A stretch of DNA of 64,000 nt from Formosa algae (GTDB lineage: Bacteria > Bacteroidota > Bacteroidia > Flavobacteriales > Flavobacteriaceae), in NCBI RefSeq assembly GCF_001439665.1, contig NZ_LMAK01000062.1, positions 40,775 to 104,774 on the forward strand. Reading direction: 5' to 3'. Shown here piece after piece: positions 10,657 through 18,579 of this stretch. A program made the translations under genes and the position numbers. A model generated the notes under the pieces. The model did no database searches, was not told the DNA's origin, and was given only the letters and a program-made list of their open reading frames with translations. How positions within the stretch are numbered: the stretch's first letter is position 1; every line of letters begins with the position of its first letter.

Positions 10657-12120
10657 TTACTTCTCTAGCTGTTTTAAATAGTCCTTTACAATTTCGAAAT
10701 CATTAAAATCGAAACGTTCTCCTTTAATTTCTTGGTAAGTCTCATGACCTTTACCAGCAATTAATATAATGTCGTTCGCTTGCGCCAATTGGCAAGCCGT
10801 TTTTATTGCTTGTCGTCTATCTGAAATAGACATTGTCTTCTTAAAATTAATAGGCTCAACCCCTTTTTCAATCTCCTCAATAATGACTTCTGCATCTTCA
10901 TTTCTAGGATTATCGCTTGTAAACACCACTTTAGTACTTAACACAGAAGCGATATGCCCCATTTTCGGACGTTTAGTTTTATCGCGATTTCCGCCACACC
11001 CAACAACCGTAATTAAATCTTCGTTTTTTGTTCTGATACTATTTATAGTTTCCAATACATTTTGCAAAGCATCTGGAGTGTGCGCATAATCTACAATAGC
11101 CGTAATTTTTGAATCCGAAATCACATACTGGAATCGTCCGCTTACACTTTCTAAACCACTAATCAACCTTAAGGTTTCAACTTTCTCCAACCCTAATAAT
11201 TCGGCAACACCATAAATAGCTAATAAATTAGACGCATTAAAATGACCAATTAACCTAGACCAAACTTCGTTATCATTTATCTTCAACAATAAACCCGTGA
11301 ACTGATTTTCTAAAATTTGAGCTTTATAATCGGCATAGTTTTTTAACGCATAGGTATATTTTTGTGCTTTCGTATTCTGAAGCATGACCTCACCATTCTT
11401 ATCATCTACATTCACCAACGCAAAAGCCGTTTTAGGCAACTGATCAAAAAATGTTTTTTTAACATCGCGATATTCCGCAAAAGTGTTATGATAATCTAAA
11501 TGATCGTGCGACAGATTTGTAAACACACCACCAACAAAATGAAGTCCTTCGGTACGTTTTTGATGAATACCATGCGAACTCACTTCCATAAAACAAAACT
11601 CTACACCAGCCTCATTCATCATACTCAAATACGAGTTTATAGTTAATGAGTCTGGAGTGGTATGCGTTGCAGGATATTCTGTATTATCTATTAAAATTTT
11701 AACTGTTGAAAGCAACCCTACTTTGTAACCTGCAGCTTTAAACAATTGATACAACAAGGTTGCTATAGTTGTTTTTCCATTGGTTCCAGTAACTCCAACA
11801 AGCTTTAAATTTTCTGAAGGATTCTGGTAAAAATTTGAAGCCATTACAGCCAAAGCCACTTTAGAATCGGCAACCTGAATATAAGTCACCCCATTAACTC
11901 TTTGCTCTGGCATATGCTCGCAAACAATTACTAAAGCCCCTTTATTTACAGCAGTCTCTATAAACCCATGGCCATCGGCTACAGTTCCAGATATTGCCAC
12001 AAATACATCATTCAATTCAATCTGTCTTGAATCGAAAGCAATATTATTAACCCGTACGTTAGTTGGTCCAACTACAGTATCAATAGCAACTTTATATAAT
12101 ATGTCTTTTAATAAACTCAC
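10657..12120 (-). CDS. murE: UDP-MurNAc-tripeptide synthetase MurE (meso-DAP adding)
   Basis: Cytoplasmic Mur ligase adding the third residue of the stem peptide. The P-loop [10 protein letters not shown] is at 109-118. The specificity motif DNPR at 403-406 (DNPRNEDAE) is the signature of meso-diaminopimelate-using enzymes, so the peptidoglycan should be of the DAP type. Length 487 aa. The start overlaps the end of the upstream ftsI gene by four bases (ATGA-type overlap), indicating translational coupling. Confidence 0.98.
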   Translation of the reverse strand: MSLLKDILYKVAIDTVVGPTNVRVNNIAFDSRQIELNDVFVAISGTVADGHGFIETAVNKGALVIVCEHMPEQRVNGVTYIQVADSKVALAVMASNFYQNPSENLKLVGVTGTNGKTTIATLLYQLFKAAGYKVGLLSTVKILIDNTEYPATHTTPDSLTINSYLSMMNEAGVEFCFMEVSSHGIHQKRTEGLHFVGGVFTNLSHDHLDYHNTFAEYRDVKKTFFDQLPKTAFALVNVDDKNGEVMLQNTKAQKYTYALKNYADYKAQILENQFTGLLLKINDNEVWSRLIGHFNASNLLAIYGVAELLGLEKVETLRLISGLESVSGRFQYVISDSKITAIVDYAHTPDALQNVLETINSIRTKNEDLITVVGCGGNRDKTKRPKMGHIASVLSTKVVFTSDNPRNEDAEVIIEEIEKGVEPINFKKTMSISDRRQAIKTACQLAQANDIILIAGKGHETYQEIKGERFDFNDFEIVKDYLKQLEK

Positions 12121-14123
12121 GATATCTTTAAAACTACTTTTTGATTCTTTTTTATTTTTTGTCCTTTAGGAATTGACTGCGATTTCACTCGTCCTAAACC
12201 TTCCATCTCGACTTCCAATCCTAAATTTTCTAATAACGCTACAGCATCCATAACCGGTAAACCGACCACGGTAGGCATAATGGTTTTGTAAGTCTGAGCA
12301 GTTTCATAAAACCCATCAAACTCTTTATCTACAGATTCATCTGCCACCTGAAGCGTATTTACTTCATCTATAATTGGTGTATCTGTAAATATTTTTTGCG
12401 CAATTCGTTTAAACACTGGACCAGACACATCTGCACCATAAATCCCTTTCTTTGTGCTTGGTTTATGAATAACTACAATACAAGAGTACTTCGGATTTAC
12501 CGCTGGAAAATACCCTGCAAAAGACGACACATAACGCTTGTTTTCCTTCCAATCTGCCATCCAATATTCTGTTTGCGCAGTTCCCGTCTTGCCTGCCATA
12601 GAAAAATATGGATTATATAACGACTTCCCTGTTCCGTGTTTTACTACATTTTCAAGAATAGCCTGAATTTCTTTTAAAGTCTCTGTGGAACAGATTTTTT
12701 CATTAATAACTTCTTTATCAAAAGTTTCAATAGGCTTATCTAATTCTTTTACACTGTAAATAAAACGCGGCTTCACCATAACACCATCATTAGCAATGGC
12801 ATTGTAAAACGTTAACGTTTGTAAAGGTGTTAATCTTAAATTATACCCGTACGACATAGACGGCAAAGCATTTCTACTCCATTTAGCATGTCCAGGCTCT
12901 GGAATCATTGGCAACCCTTCACCTTTAATTGGTATTCCCAGAGGCTGATCTAAATGCCAATCCTTTATTCTATTAATAAATTTCTCTGGATTTTTAGAAT
13001 ATCCTTCATCAATAAGTGTTGCTAAACCAATATTAGAAGACACCTCCAAGGCACGTGCCACAGAAATTTTACCAAAACCTCCATGATGAGAATCATAAAT
13101 AGTTCTTCCATAAAAGCGCTTCCATCCTTTCCCGGTATCTACCACAGTAGCCGTATCAACCACTTTATCTTCTAAAGCCGCCATTAAAGCCATTGTTTTA
13201 AACGTAGAACCCGGCTCATGAGATTCACCAACTGCATAATTTAGTTTTTCGTAATACCCGCCACTCTTTGTTCTTCCTAAATTTGAAATCGCTTTAATCT
13301 CGCCCGTTTCAACCTCCATCACAATAACACAACCATGTTCTGCCTCGTAATATTCTAATTGCTTTAGTAAGGCATGGTGTGCGATATCCTGAATATTTAC
13401 ATTAATGGTTGTATACACATCGTAACCATCTTTAGGCTCGACCTGATTGTAATCTGCAATAGGCTTCCATTGCCCTTTACCAATATTTTGTTTTAGACGC
13501 TTCCCATCTGTTCCGCGTAAATATTTTACTCCAAAAGCCCCATCTATTCCTGGACGCGTTACATTTCCTTGATCGTCTATACGCTCGTAACCAATAGTAC
13601 GTTCCGCCATTCCACCCATTGGATGCTCTCGCTTTGTTTTTTGCTCTACAATTAAACCACCCTTAAATGCCCCAAGACTTAAAAGCGGAAAATTGCGCAA
13701 ACGGATATAATCCGAATACCCAATATTTCTAGCAATTAAATGGTATCTATTTCTATTTGCCCGCGCCTTACGCAAAATATTCTGATAATAACTTGAAGGC
13801 TTACCCGTAAACACATGCAGCGAATCGCACAATGGTTTTAAATATTTCTCGAACGTTTTAGAAGACGGCGTAACAGCATCGAAGCGAATATCGTATTTAG
13901 GAACTGAAGTCGCCAAGAGACTTCCTTCGGAATCGTAAACATTTCCGCGATTTGCAGGAATAGTTACCGATTTAATAGTCCGCTTTTCAGCTAGACTACG
14001 ATATTTATCACCATCTATAAACTGAATAGAACATAACTTAAAAAGTACAGCCACGGCAAAAATAAACATACATCCTGCCACAAAATACAATCGGTTTAAT
14101 ATGTTCTTTTCGTTTGTTGCCAA
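12117..14123 (-). CDS. ftsI: Class B penicillin-binding protein (FtsI/SpoVD type) with PASTA domain
   Basis: Septal transpeptidase that cross-links new peptidoglycan, partner of FtsW. One N-terminal membrane anchor (about 12-32) precedes a PBP dimerisation domain and the transpeptidase domain with all three catalytic motifs: STFK (306-309, nucleophile Ser306), SSN (362-364) and KTG (512-514). A single PASTA domain fills the last 65 residues (from MPTVVGLPVMDAVALLE). E. coli FtsI lacks PASTA; the layout resembles SpoVD. Length 668 aa. Gene lies 9 bases after ftsL. Confidence 0.96.
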   Translation of the reverse strand: MATNEKNILNRLYFVAGCMFIFAVAVLFKLCSIQFIDGDKYRSLAEKRTIKSVTIPANRGNVYDSEGSLLATSVPKYDIRFDAVTPSSKTFEKYLKPLCDSLHVFTGKPSSYYQNILRKARANRNRYHLIARNIGYSDYIRLRNFPLLSLGAFKGGLIVEQKTKREHPMGGMAERTIGYERIDDQGNVTRPGIDGAFGVKYLRGTDGKRLKQNIGKGQWKPIADYNQVEPKDGYDVYTTINVNIQDIAHHALLKQLEYYEAEHGCVIVMEVETGEIKAISNLGRTKSGGYYEKLNYAVGESHEPGSTFKTMALMAALEDKVVDTATVVDTGKGWKRFYGRTIYDSHHGGFGKISVARALEVSSNIGLATLIDEGYSKNPEKFINRIKDWHLDQPLGIPIKGEGLPMIPEPGHAKWSRNALPSMSYGYNLRLTPLQTLTFYNAIANDGVMVKPRFIYSVKELDKPIETFDKEVINEKICSTETLKEIQAILENVVKHGTGKSLYNPYFSMAGKTGTAQTEYWMADWKENKRYVSSFAGYFPAVNPKYSCIVVIHKPSTKKGIYGADVSGPVFKRIAQKIFTDTPIIDEVNTLQVADESVDKEFDGFYETAQTYKTIMPTVVGLPVMDAVALLENLGLEVEMEGLGRVKSQSIPKGQKIKKNQKVVLKIS

Positions 14124-14132
14124 GTTTAAACT

Positions 14133-14450
14133 CTAATTTTTAATTTTAACTTTAATTTTTCTTGGTGGAATTTCCGAAGGCACCAAGCCCTTGTTTAACA
14201 TTTTCTTTACTATTGATGATTCCATCTTCACCCGCATTAACCGGGATCGGCCATCTACAAACGCAGACCGTAATTCTTTAACCTCATCGCCTAGCCTTGC
14301 AATTTCATGTACTTTCCGATCTGCACTATGCGAACTTGCAATCATGATAAAAGCCAGAAACGAGACAAATACAATAATTCGCCAATTTTTAAACGAATCG
14401 TCGCTAACAAGAAAAGTTCCTTTTAATAAACTATAAGCTCCTTTTCTCAT
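14133..14450 (-). CDS. ftsL: FtsL-like divisome membrane protein
   Basis: Small bitopic protein of 105 aa: a basic N-terminus, one membrane segment (about 25-41, IIVFVSFLAFIMIAS) and a periplasmic helical, coiled-coil-prone region (EIARLGDEVKELRSAFVDGRSRLM). This topology and the position between rsmH and ftsI identify it as the FtsL equivalent (flavobacterial FtsL-like family); sequence alone would not, since FtsL is poorly conserved. The start overlaps the rsmH stop by four bases. Confidence 0.85.
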   Translation of the reverse strand: MRKGAYSLLKGTFLVSDDSFKNWRIIVFVSFLAFIMIASSHSADRKVHEIARLGDEVKELRSAFVDGRSRLMRVKMESSIVKKMLNKGLVPSEIPPRKIKVKIKN

Positions 14451-15343
14451 AACTTCTCTGCAATCCTAAGCTTAGCACTACGCGCCCTATTATTCAATTT
14501 TATTTCTGCAGCAGACGGCACTATTAATCCGCCCACTTTTTTTAAAGGCACTTCATAATTCCCAAACACATCACGTTCCGGCTCCCCTTCAAACATTCCG
14601 TTTCTAATAAAGCGTTTCACCAATCTATCTTCTAAAGAGTGATAACTTAATAAACTCAATCTTCCATTAGGTGCTAAAATTTCTGGAGTCTGCATTAAAA
14701 ACTCTTTTAAAACTTCAATCTCCTGATTCACCTCTATACGGATGGCCTGATAAATTTGTGCTAAAATTTTATTTTCGTGTTTAGGAGATAAAAACCTCTT
14801 CAACACTAATTTTAACTGGTTACTCGTTTTTATAATTTCATTCTCACGAGATTCGACAATCATTTTTGCCATTGCTGGAGCAGAACGCAATTCACCGTAC
14901 TGAGACAACACTTGCTTAATTTGCTCTTCATCATATTCATTCACCACATGATATGCAGACAGCTGACTCGTCTGATTCATACGCATATCTAAATCTGCCT
15001 CAAAGCGTGTTGAAAACCCACGTTCTGCAACATCAAATTGATGAGACGACACCCCAAAATCTGCCAACACTCCATCTACTTGTTTTACACCGTAAAAGCG
15101 TAAAAATCGTTTTACGTATCTAAAATTTTCATGAATTAATTGAAAACGATCATCATCTATAGCATTTTCTAAAGCATCTGGATCCTGATCGAATGCAAAC
15201 AATTTTCCATTCGGACCAAGACGTTTTAACATCTCTTTACTATGTCCGCCACCACCAAAAGTTACGTCTACATATATACCGTCTTCTTTAATATTAAGAC
15301 CGTCTACCGTTTCCTTTAATAATACCGGGTTATGATATTCCAT
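14447..15343 (-). CDS. rsmH: 16S rRNA (cytosine1402-N4)-methyltransferase RsmH
   Basis: S-adenosylmethionine-dependent methyltransferase (MraW) that modifies C1402 in the decoding centre of 16S rRNA. The SAM-binding motif VDVTFGGGGHSKEML lies near the N-terminus and the substrate-side motif ADFGVSSHQFD near residue 95; the RSAKLR end is typical. The Met at 15343 (MEYHNPVLL) is preferred to upstream Mets at 15352 and 15355 because family members begin there; this overlaps mraZ by 14 bases. Second gene of the dcw unit. Confidence 0.97.
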   Translation of the reverse strand: MEYHNPVLLKETVDGLNIKEDGIYVDVTFGGGGHSKEMLKRLGPNGKLFAFDQDPDALENAIDDDRFQLIHENFRYVKRFLRFYGVKQVDGVLADFGVSSHQFDVAERGFSTRFEADLDMRMNQTSQLSAYHVVNEYDEEQIKQVLSQYGELRSAPAMAKMIVESRENEIIKTSNQLKLVLKRFLSPKHENKILAQIYQAIRIEVNQEIEVLKEFLMQTPEILAPNGRLSLLSYHSLEDRLVKRFIRNGMFEGEPERDVFGNYEVPLKKVGGLIVPSAAEIKLNNRARSAKLRIAEKL

Positions 15344-15800
15344 AATCTTCATCATCTTGTCCCATAACTTCTTCAGCTAAATCTGCAAAATCATCAGCCG
15401 AACCACTTATGCTTAATTCATACTTATCTTTATCCCAGATTTCAACAATATTTACAGCCGAAGCCACAACTATTTCTTTTGAAATCCCTCCAAAAACTGC
15501 TAAATCTTTCGGAATTAACAACCGACCCGTTCCATCTACTTCAACCATTTTCACACCTGCAGTAAATTTTCTAATAAAATCGACGTTCTTTTTTTTGAAC
15601 CTATTTAACTTATTTATCTTCTGCATTAGCACATTCCACTCCTGCATTGGATACAATTCCAAGCACGGATTAAACACAGATCGTTTTACCACAAACCCAT
15701 CTTGCAATACGGCACTCAACTGCTTTTTCAACGAAACAGGAAGCATCATTCTGCCTTTCGCGTCTACTTTACATTCGTATGTACCTATTAATGAGTTCAA
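15330..15800 (-). CDS. mraZ: Division/cell wall cluster transcriptional regulator MraZ
   Basis: DNA-binding protein that in other bacteria represses the dcw operon, including its own gene, by binding tandem GTGG-type repeats. Two SpoVT-AbrB half-domains are visible, each with its DxxxR-type core: YECKVDAKGRMMLPVSL (8-24) and VEVDGTGRLLIPKDL (about 86-100). Length 156 aa against about 150 usually. First gene of the dcw cluster; a matching three-repeat operator lies 51-80 bases upstream of the start codon. Confidence 0.96.
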   Translation of the reverse strand: MNSLIGTYECKVDAKGRMMLPVSLKKQLSAVLQDGFVVKRSVFNPCLELYPMQEWNVLMQKINKLNRFKKKNVDFIRKFTAGVKMVEVDGTGRLLIPKDLAVFGGISKEIVVASAVNIVEIWDKDKYELSISGSADDFADLAEEVMGQDDEDYGIS

Positions 15801-15832
15801 AACAATTTTTGGGAATTAGATTCTTCAATTGT

Positions 15833-15840
15833 CAAATATA
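15833..15840 (-). promoter_or_regulatory. dcw operon promoter, -7 element
   Basis: TATATTTG on the minus strand fits the Bacteroidota -7 consensus TAnnTTTG and sits 33 bases upstream of the mraZ start. No good TTG is found at the -33 distance; that stretch is occupied by the MraZ-type repeats. Start of transcription is expected near 15825. Confidence 0.65.
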
Positions 15841-15850
15841 TTGAAAAATA

Positions 15851-15880
15851 TACCACTTTTTACCACATTATACCACTTTG
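15851..15880 (-). promoter_or_regulatory. MraZ operator: three 10-bp GTGGT repeats
   Basis: On the minus strand the repeats are CAAAGTGGTA, TAATGTGGTA and AAAAGTGGTA, in direct tandem with an exact 10-base period, so GTGGT cores are separated by 5-base spacers. This is the known layout of MraZ-binding sites (three TGGG-like cores with 5-base spacers in E. coli, AAAGTG repeats in Mollicutes). They lie directly upstream of the -7 element, where -33 should be, which fits repression of mraZ by its own product. Confidence 0.8.
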
Positions 15881-16061
15881 TTGATAAGTTTATGATCTCA
15901 GTTTCTATATTTATAGGTTTAAATACCTAAAAAATCGCTTAAAGCCTGACTTAAAATATATTAGAGCCTAAATTTTCGCTTTAATTTTGTTGTTAAAATT
16001 TAATCTTAAAAAGTATTTAAGCTGAGAGGCATTAAATAGGTCTTTATAAAAATGAAATACC

Positions 16062-16069
16062 TATATTTG
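16062..16069 (+). promoter_or_regulatory. Promoter -7 element of the hydrolase-engB unit
   Basis: TATATTTG matches TAnnTTTG and lies 25 bases upstream of the hydrolase start codon at 16094. No clear -33 TTG is seen. It is divergent from the dcw promoter; the AT-rich stretch between them (15881-16060) shows nothing else I can name. Confidence 0.55.
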
Positions 16070-16093
16070 TTTGTTGATGATAATGACTAATTA

Positions 16094-16858
16094 ATGACGC
16101 ATCGCTTAAAAAAAGAAAAGAATTTTAGCTACATGGAAGTGGGTGAAGGACAACCCATAATTGTATTACATGGGTTAATGGGCGGATTGAGCAACTTCGA
16201 CGCAGTATCTGATTATTTCAGCGCTAAAGGCTACAAAATAGTAATCCCTCTGCTACCTATATATAGTATGAGCTTACTAAAAACGAATGTAAAAAGTTTC
16301 GCAAATTACTTACACGAATTTATTGAATATAAAGGATTTGACAATGTTATTTTACTAGGAAACTCTCTTGGTGGACACATTGGTTTATACCATACAAAAC
16401 TGTTTCCTGAAAAAGTAAAAGCACTTATTATAACTGGAAGTTCTGGGCTATATGAAAGCGCTATGGGAAGCGGATATACAAAGAGAAGTGACTACGAAGT
16501 AATTAAGAAAAAAGCACAAGATGTGTTTTACGATCCAGCTGTAGCAACTAAAGAAATTGTTGACGAAGTCTACGAAACTGTAAACGACCGCAACAAATTA
16601 ATAAAGACTTTGGCTATCGCAAAAAGTGCGATTAGACATAATATGGCAAAAGATTTGCCTGTTATGAATATACCAACGTGTATAATTTGGGGTAAAAACG
16701 ATATTGTTACACCTCCAGAAGTTGCTGTTGAATTTGATAACCTGTTACCCGATTCGGATTTATTTTGGATTGACAAATGTGGGCACGCAGCTATGATGGA
16801 ACACCCAGATGAATTTAATAACATACTAGATGCTTGGCTAACAGCTAGAGCGCTATAA
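16094..16858 (+). CDS. Alpha/beta fold hydrolase
   Basis: Soluble alpha/beta hydrolase of 254 aa with oxyanion loop VLHGLMGG (24-31), nucleophile elbow GNSLGGH (Ser91), acid Asp203 in WGKNDIVTPP and catalytic His231 in CGHAAMMEHP. The triad is complete. The substrate is unknown; related proteins include esterases and C-C hydrolases, and no closer call is justified. It lies 12 bases before engB and is probably co-transcribed with it. Confidence 0.85.
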   Translation: MTHRLKKEKNFSYMEVGEGQPIIVLHGLMGGLSNFDAVSDYFSAKGYKIVIPLLPIYSMSLLKTNVKSFANYLHEFIEYKGFDNVILLGNSLGGHIGLYHTKLFPEKVKALIITGSSGLYESAMGSGYTKRSDYEVIKKKAQDVFYDPAVATKEIVDEVYETVNDRNKLIKTLAIAKSAIRHNMAKDLPVMNIPTCIIWGKNDIVTPPEVAVEFDNLLPDSDLFWIDKCGHAAMMEHPDEFNNILDAWLTARAL

Positions 16859-16870
16859 CAGTAAAATATT

Positions 16871-17476
16871 ATGCAAATTAAATCGGCTGAGTTTGTAGTA
16901 AGTAATTCGGATGTTTCCAAATGTCCGAAAGATAGAATCCCTGAATACGCCTTTATTGGACGTAGTAATGTGGGAAAATCGTCGCTTATTAATATGCTTA
17001 CCAACCGTAAAAGTCTTGCCAAAACTTCTGGAAGGCCAGGAAAAACTCAATTAATAAATCATTTTTTAATAAATAAAACGTGGTTTCTTGTCGATTTACC
17101 TGGTTACGGATACGCTCGCGTTTCTAAAAGTGCTAAAAAAACCTTTCAGAAATTTATTACAGAATATTTTAGTAAGCGAGAGCAATTAATCTCTGCATTT
17201 GTTTTGGTAGATATTCGCCACAATCCGCAACCTGTAGATTTAGAATTTATGACATGGTTAGGAGAACACAGCATACCGTTTTCTATTATTTTCACTAAAG
17301 CCGACAAGTTAAAACCAATGGCTATAGAAAATCATATAAATTCTTACCGCGACATATTACTTGAAACTTGGGAAGAGATGCCTAACTATTTTGTAACCTC
17401 GTCCTCTAAAGAAATTGGAAAAGACGAACTCTTACAATATATAGACGACACAAACTCTAATCTTAAAATAGATTAG
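16871..17476 (+). CDS. engB: Ribosome biogenesis GTP-binding protein YihA/YsxC (EngB)
   Basis: TRAFAC GTPase needed for late 50S ribosomal subunit assembly. G1 motif GRSNVGKSS is at 30-38, G2 region around GRPGKTQ, G3 [10 protein letters not shown] near 75, G4 TKADK near 143, and SSS at the G5 position. Length 201 aa is normal. It is followed two bases later by the convergent end of the OppC-like permease gene. Confidence 0.97.
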   Translation: MQIKSAEFVVSNSDVSKCPKDRIPEYAFIGRSNVGKSSLINMLTNRKSLAKTSGRPGKTQLINHFLINKTWFLVDLPGYGYARVSKSAKKTFQKFITEYFSKREQLISAFVLVDIRHNPQPVDLEFMTWLGEHSIPFSIIFTKADKLKPMAIENHINSYRDILLETWEEMPNYFVTSSSKEIGKDELLQYIDDTNSNLKID

Positions 17477-17477
17477 A

Positions 17478-18572
17478 TTAGCTTTTTACATCTAAAGCAT
17501 CTCTCAAGGCATTCCCCATTAACATAAACGCCATTACTAAACTCATAATGCACAATCCTGGAATTATTGCCAAATAGGGTTTACCTAGTATGATGTAATT
17601 ATAATGATCTTTAATCATGGCTCCCCAACTTGCCATAGGAGGTTGTGCCCCAATACCCAAAAAACTAAGTCCGCTTTCAATTAATATTGCCGATGCAAAA
17701 TTAGCGGCACAAATAACAATTACTGGCGCCATAATATTAGGCAGTATATGTTTTGTTATAATTCTATAATCTGTATAACCTAGCGCTCTAGCCGCTGTAA
17801 CATATTGCATCTCTTTAGCGCTTATAATTTGGCCTCTAACCACACGTGCAACTTCTACCCACATGGTTAAACCAACAGCTATAAAGACTTGCCAAAACCC
17901 TTTACCCAACGCTAATGTAATAGCTATTACTAATAATAAGGTAGGAATAGACCAAGTTACATTAATAACCCACATAATAACAGCATCTACTTTACCACCA
18001 TAATATCCGGCTACGCTTCCTAACGTTAACCCAATAATTAAAGAAATAAACACGGCTACAAATCCTATAAAGAACGATATTCTTGCTCCTACTAAGACAC
18101 GACTTAACACATCGCGTCCATATTTATCGGTACCAAGATGAAAGGTTTTAGGCGCAACTAAATTGGATTCTTCTACTTTTGAAAAAGCATTTAAATCTAA
18201 GCTTTTTTCTTCTCCAACTAAACCATCTGAAGCATACTCAGTATATAATAAGGTATAGTCTTTAATTTTGAATGCTGAAACAGGCACTTCTGTTTCTGTA
18301 TTCACTGTGCCAAAAAACAGTTTATCTAACGCATTTTGAGTGTTCTGAATTTTAGAAGGTAGCGTTAGCATATCTATTGTAAAACCCGGTCTTTTAGAAT
18401 GGATAGACAAATGCATTTGATTGGCATATTGCGAATGATCTGGCGCTAAAACATAAGCAAACACAGATACTAATCCTACTATTATAATAAAACAGAAACT
18501 AAAAACGCCCCAGAAATTGTGTTTAAATTTCTGAAGCGCTAATTGTTTTAACGATTGTGTTTTACCACCCAT
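17478..18572 (-). CDS. OppC-like ABC transporter permease
   Basis: Inner-membrane permease of the dipeptide/oligopeptide/nickel ABC class. An N-terminal OppC_N segment with the first membrane helix (about 20-42) is followed by an unusually long periplasmic loop (about 50-145) and the BPD_transp_1 domain with five more helices. The EAA loop is EMQYVTAARALGYTDYRI... with the downstream HILPN. No ATPase, substrate-binding protein or partner permease is encoded nearby, so its partners must be elsewhere. It follows the Prc-type protease gene by 7 bases on the same strand and is likely co-transcribed. Confidence 0.9.
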   Translation of the reverse strand: MGGKTQSLKQLALQKFKHNFWGVFSFCFIIIVGLVSVFAYVLAPDHSQYANQMHLSIHSKRPGFTIDMLTLPSKIQNTQNALDKLFFGTVNTETEVPVSAFKIKDYTLLYTEYASDGLVGEEKSLDLNAFSKVEESNLVAPKTFHLGTDKYGRDVLSRVLVGARISFFIGFVAVFISLIIGLTLGSVAGYYGGKVDAVIMWVINVTWSIPTLLLVIAITLALGKGFWQVFIAVGLTMWVEVARVVRGQIISAKEMQYVTAARALGYTDYRIITKHILPNIMAPVIVICAANFASAILIESGLSFLGIGAQPPMASWGAMIKDHYNYIILGKPYLAIIPGLCIMSLVMAFMLMGNALRDALDVKS

Positions 18573-18579
18573 TCACTAC

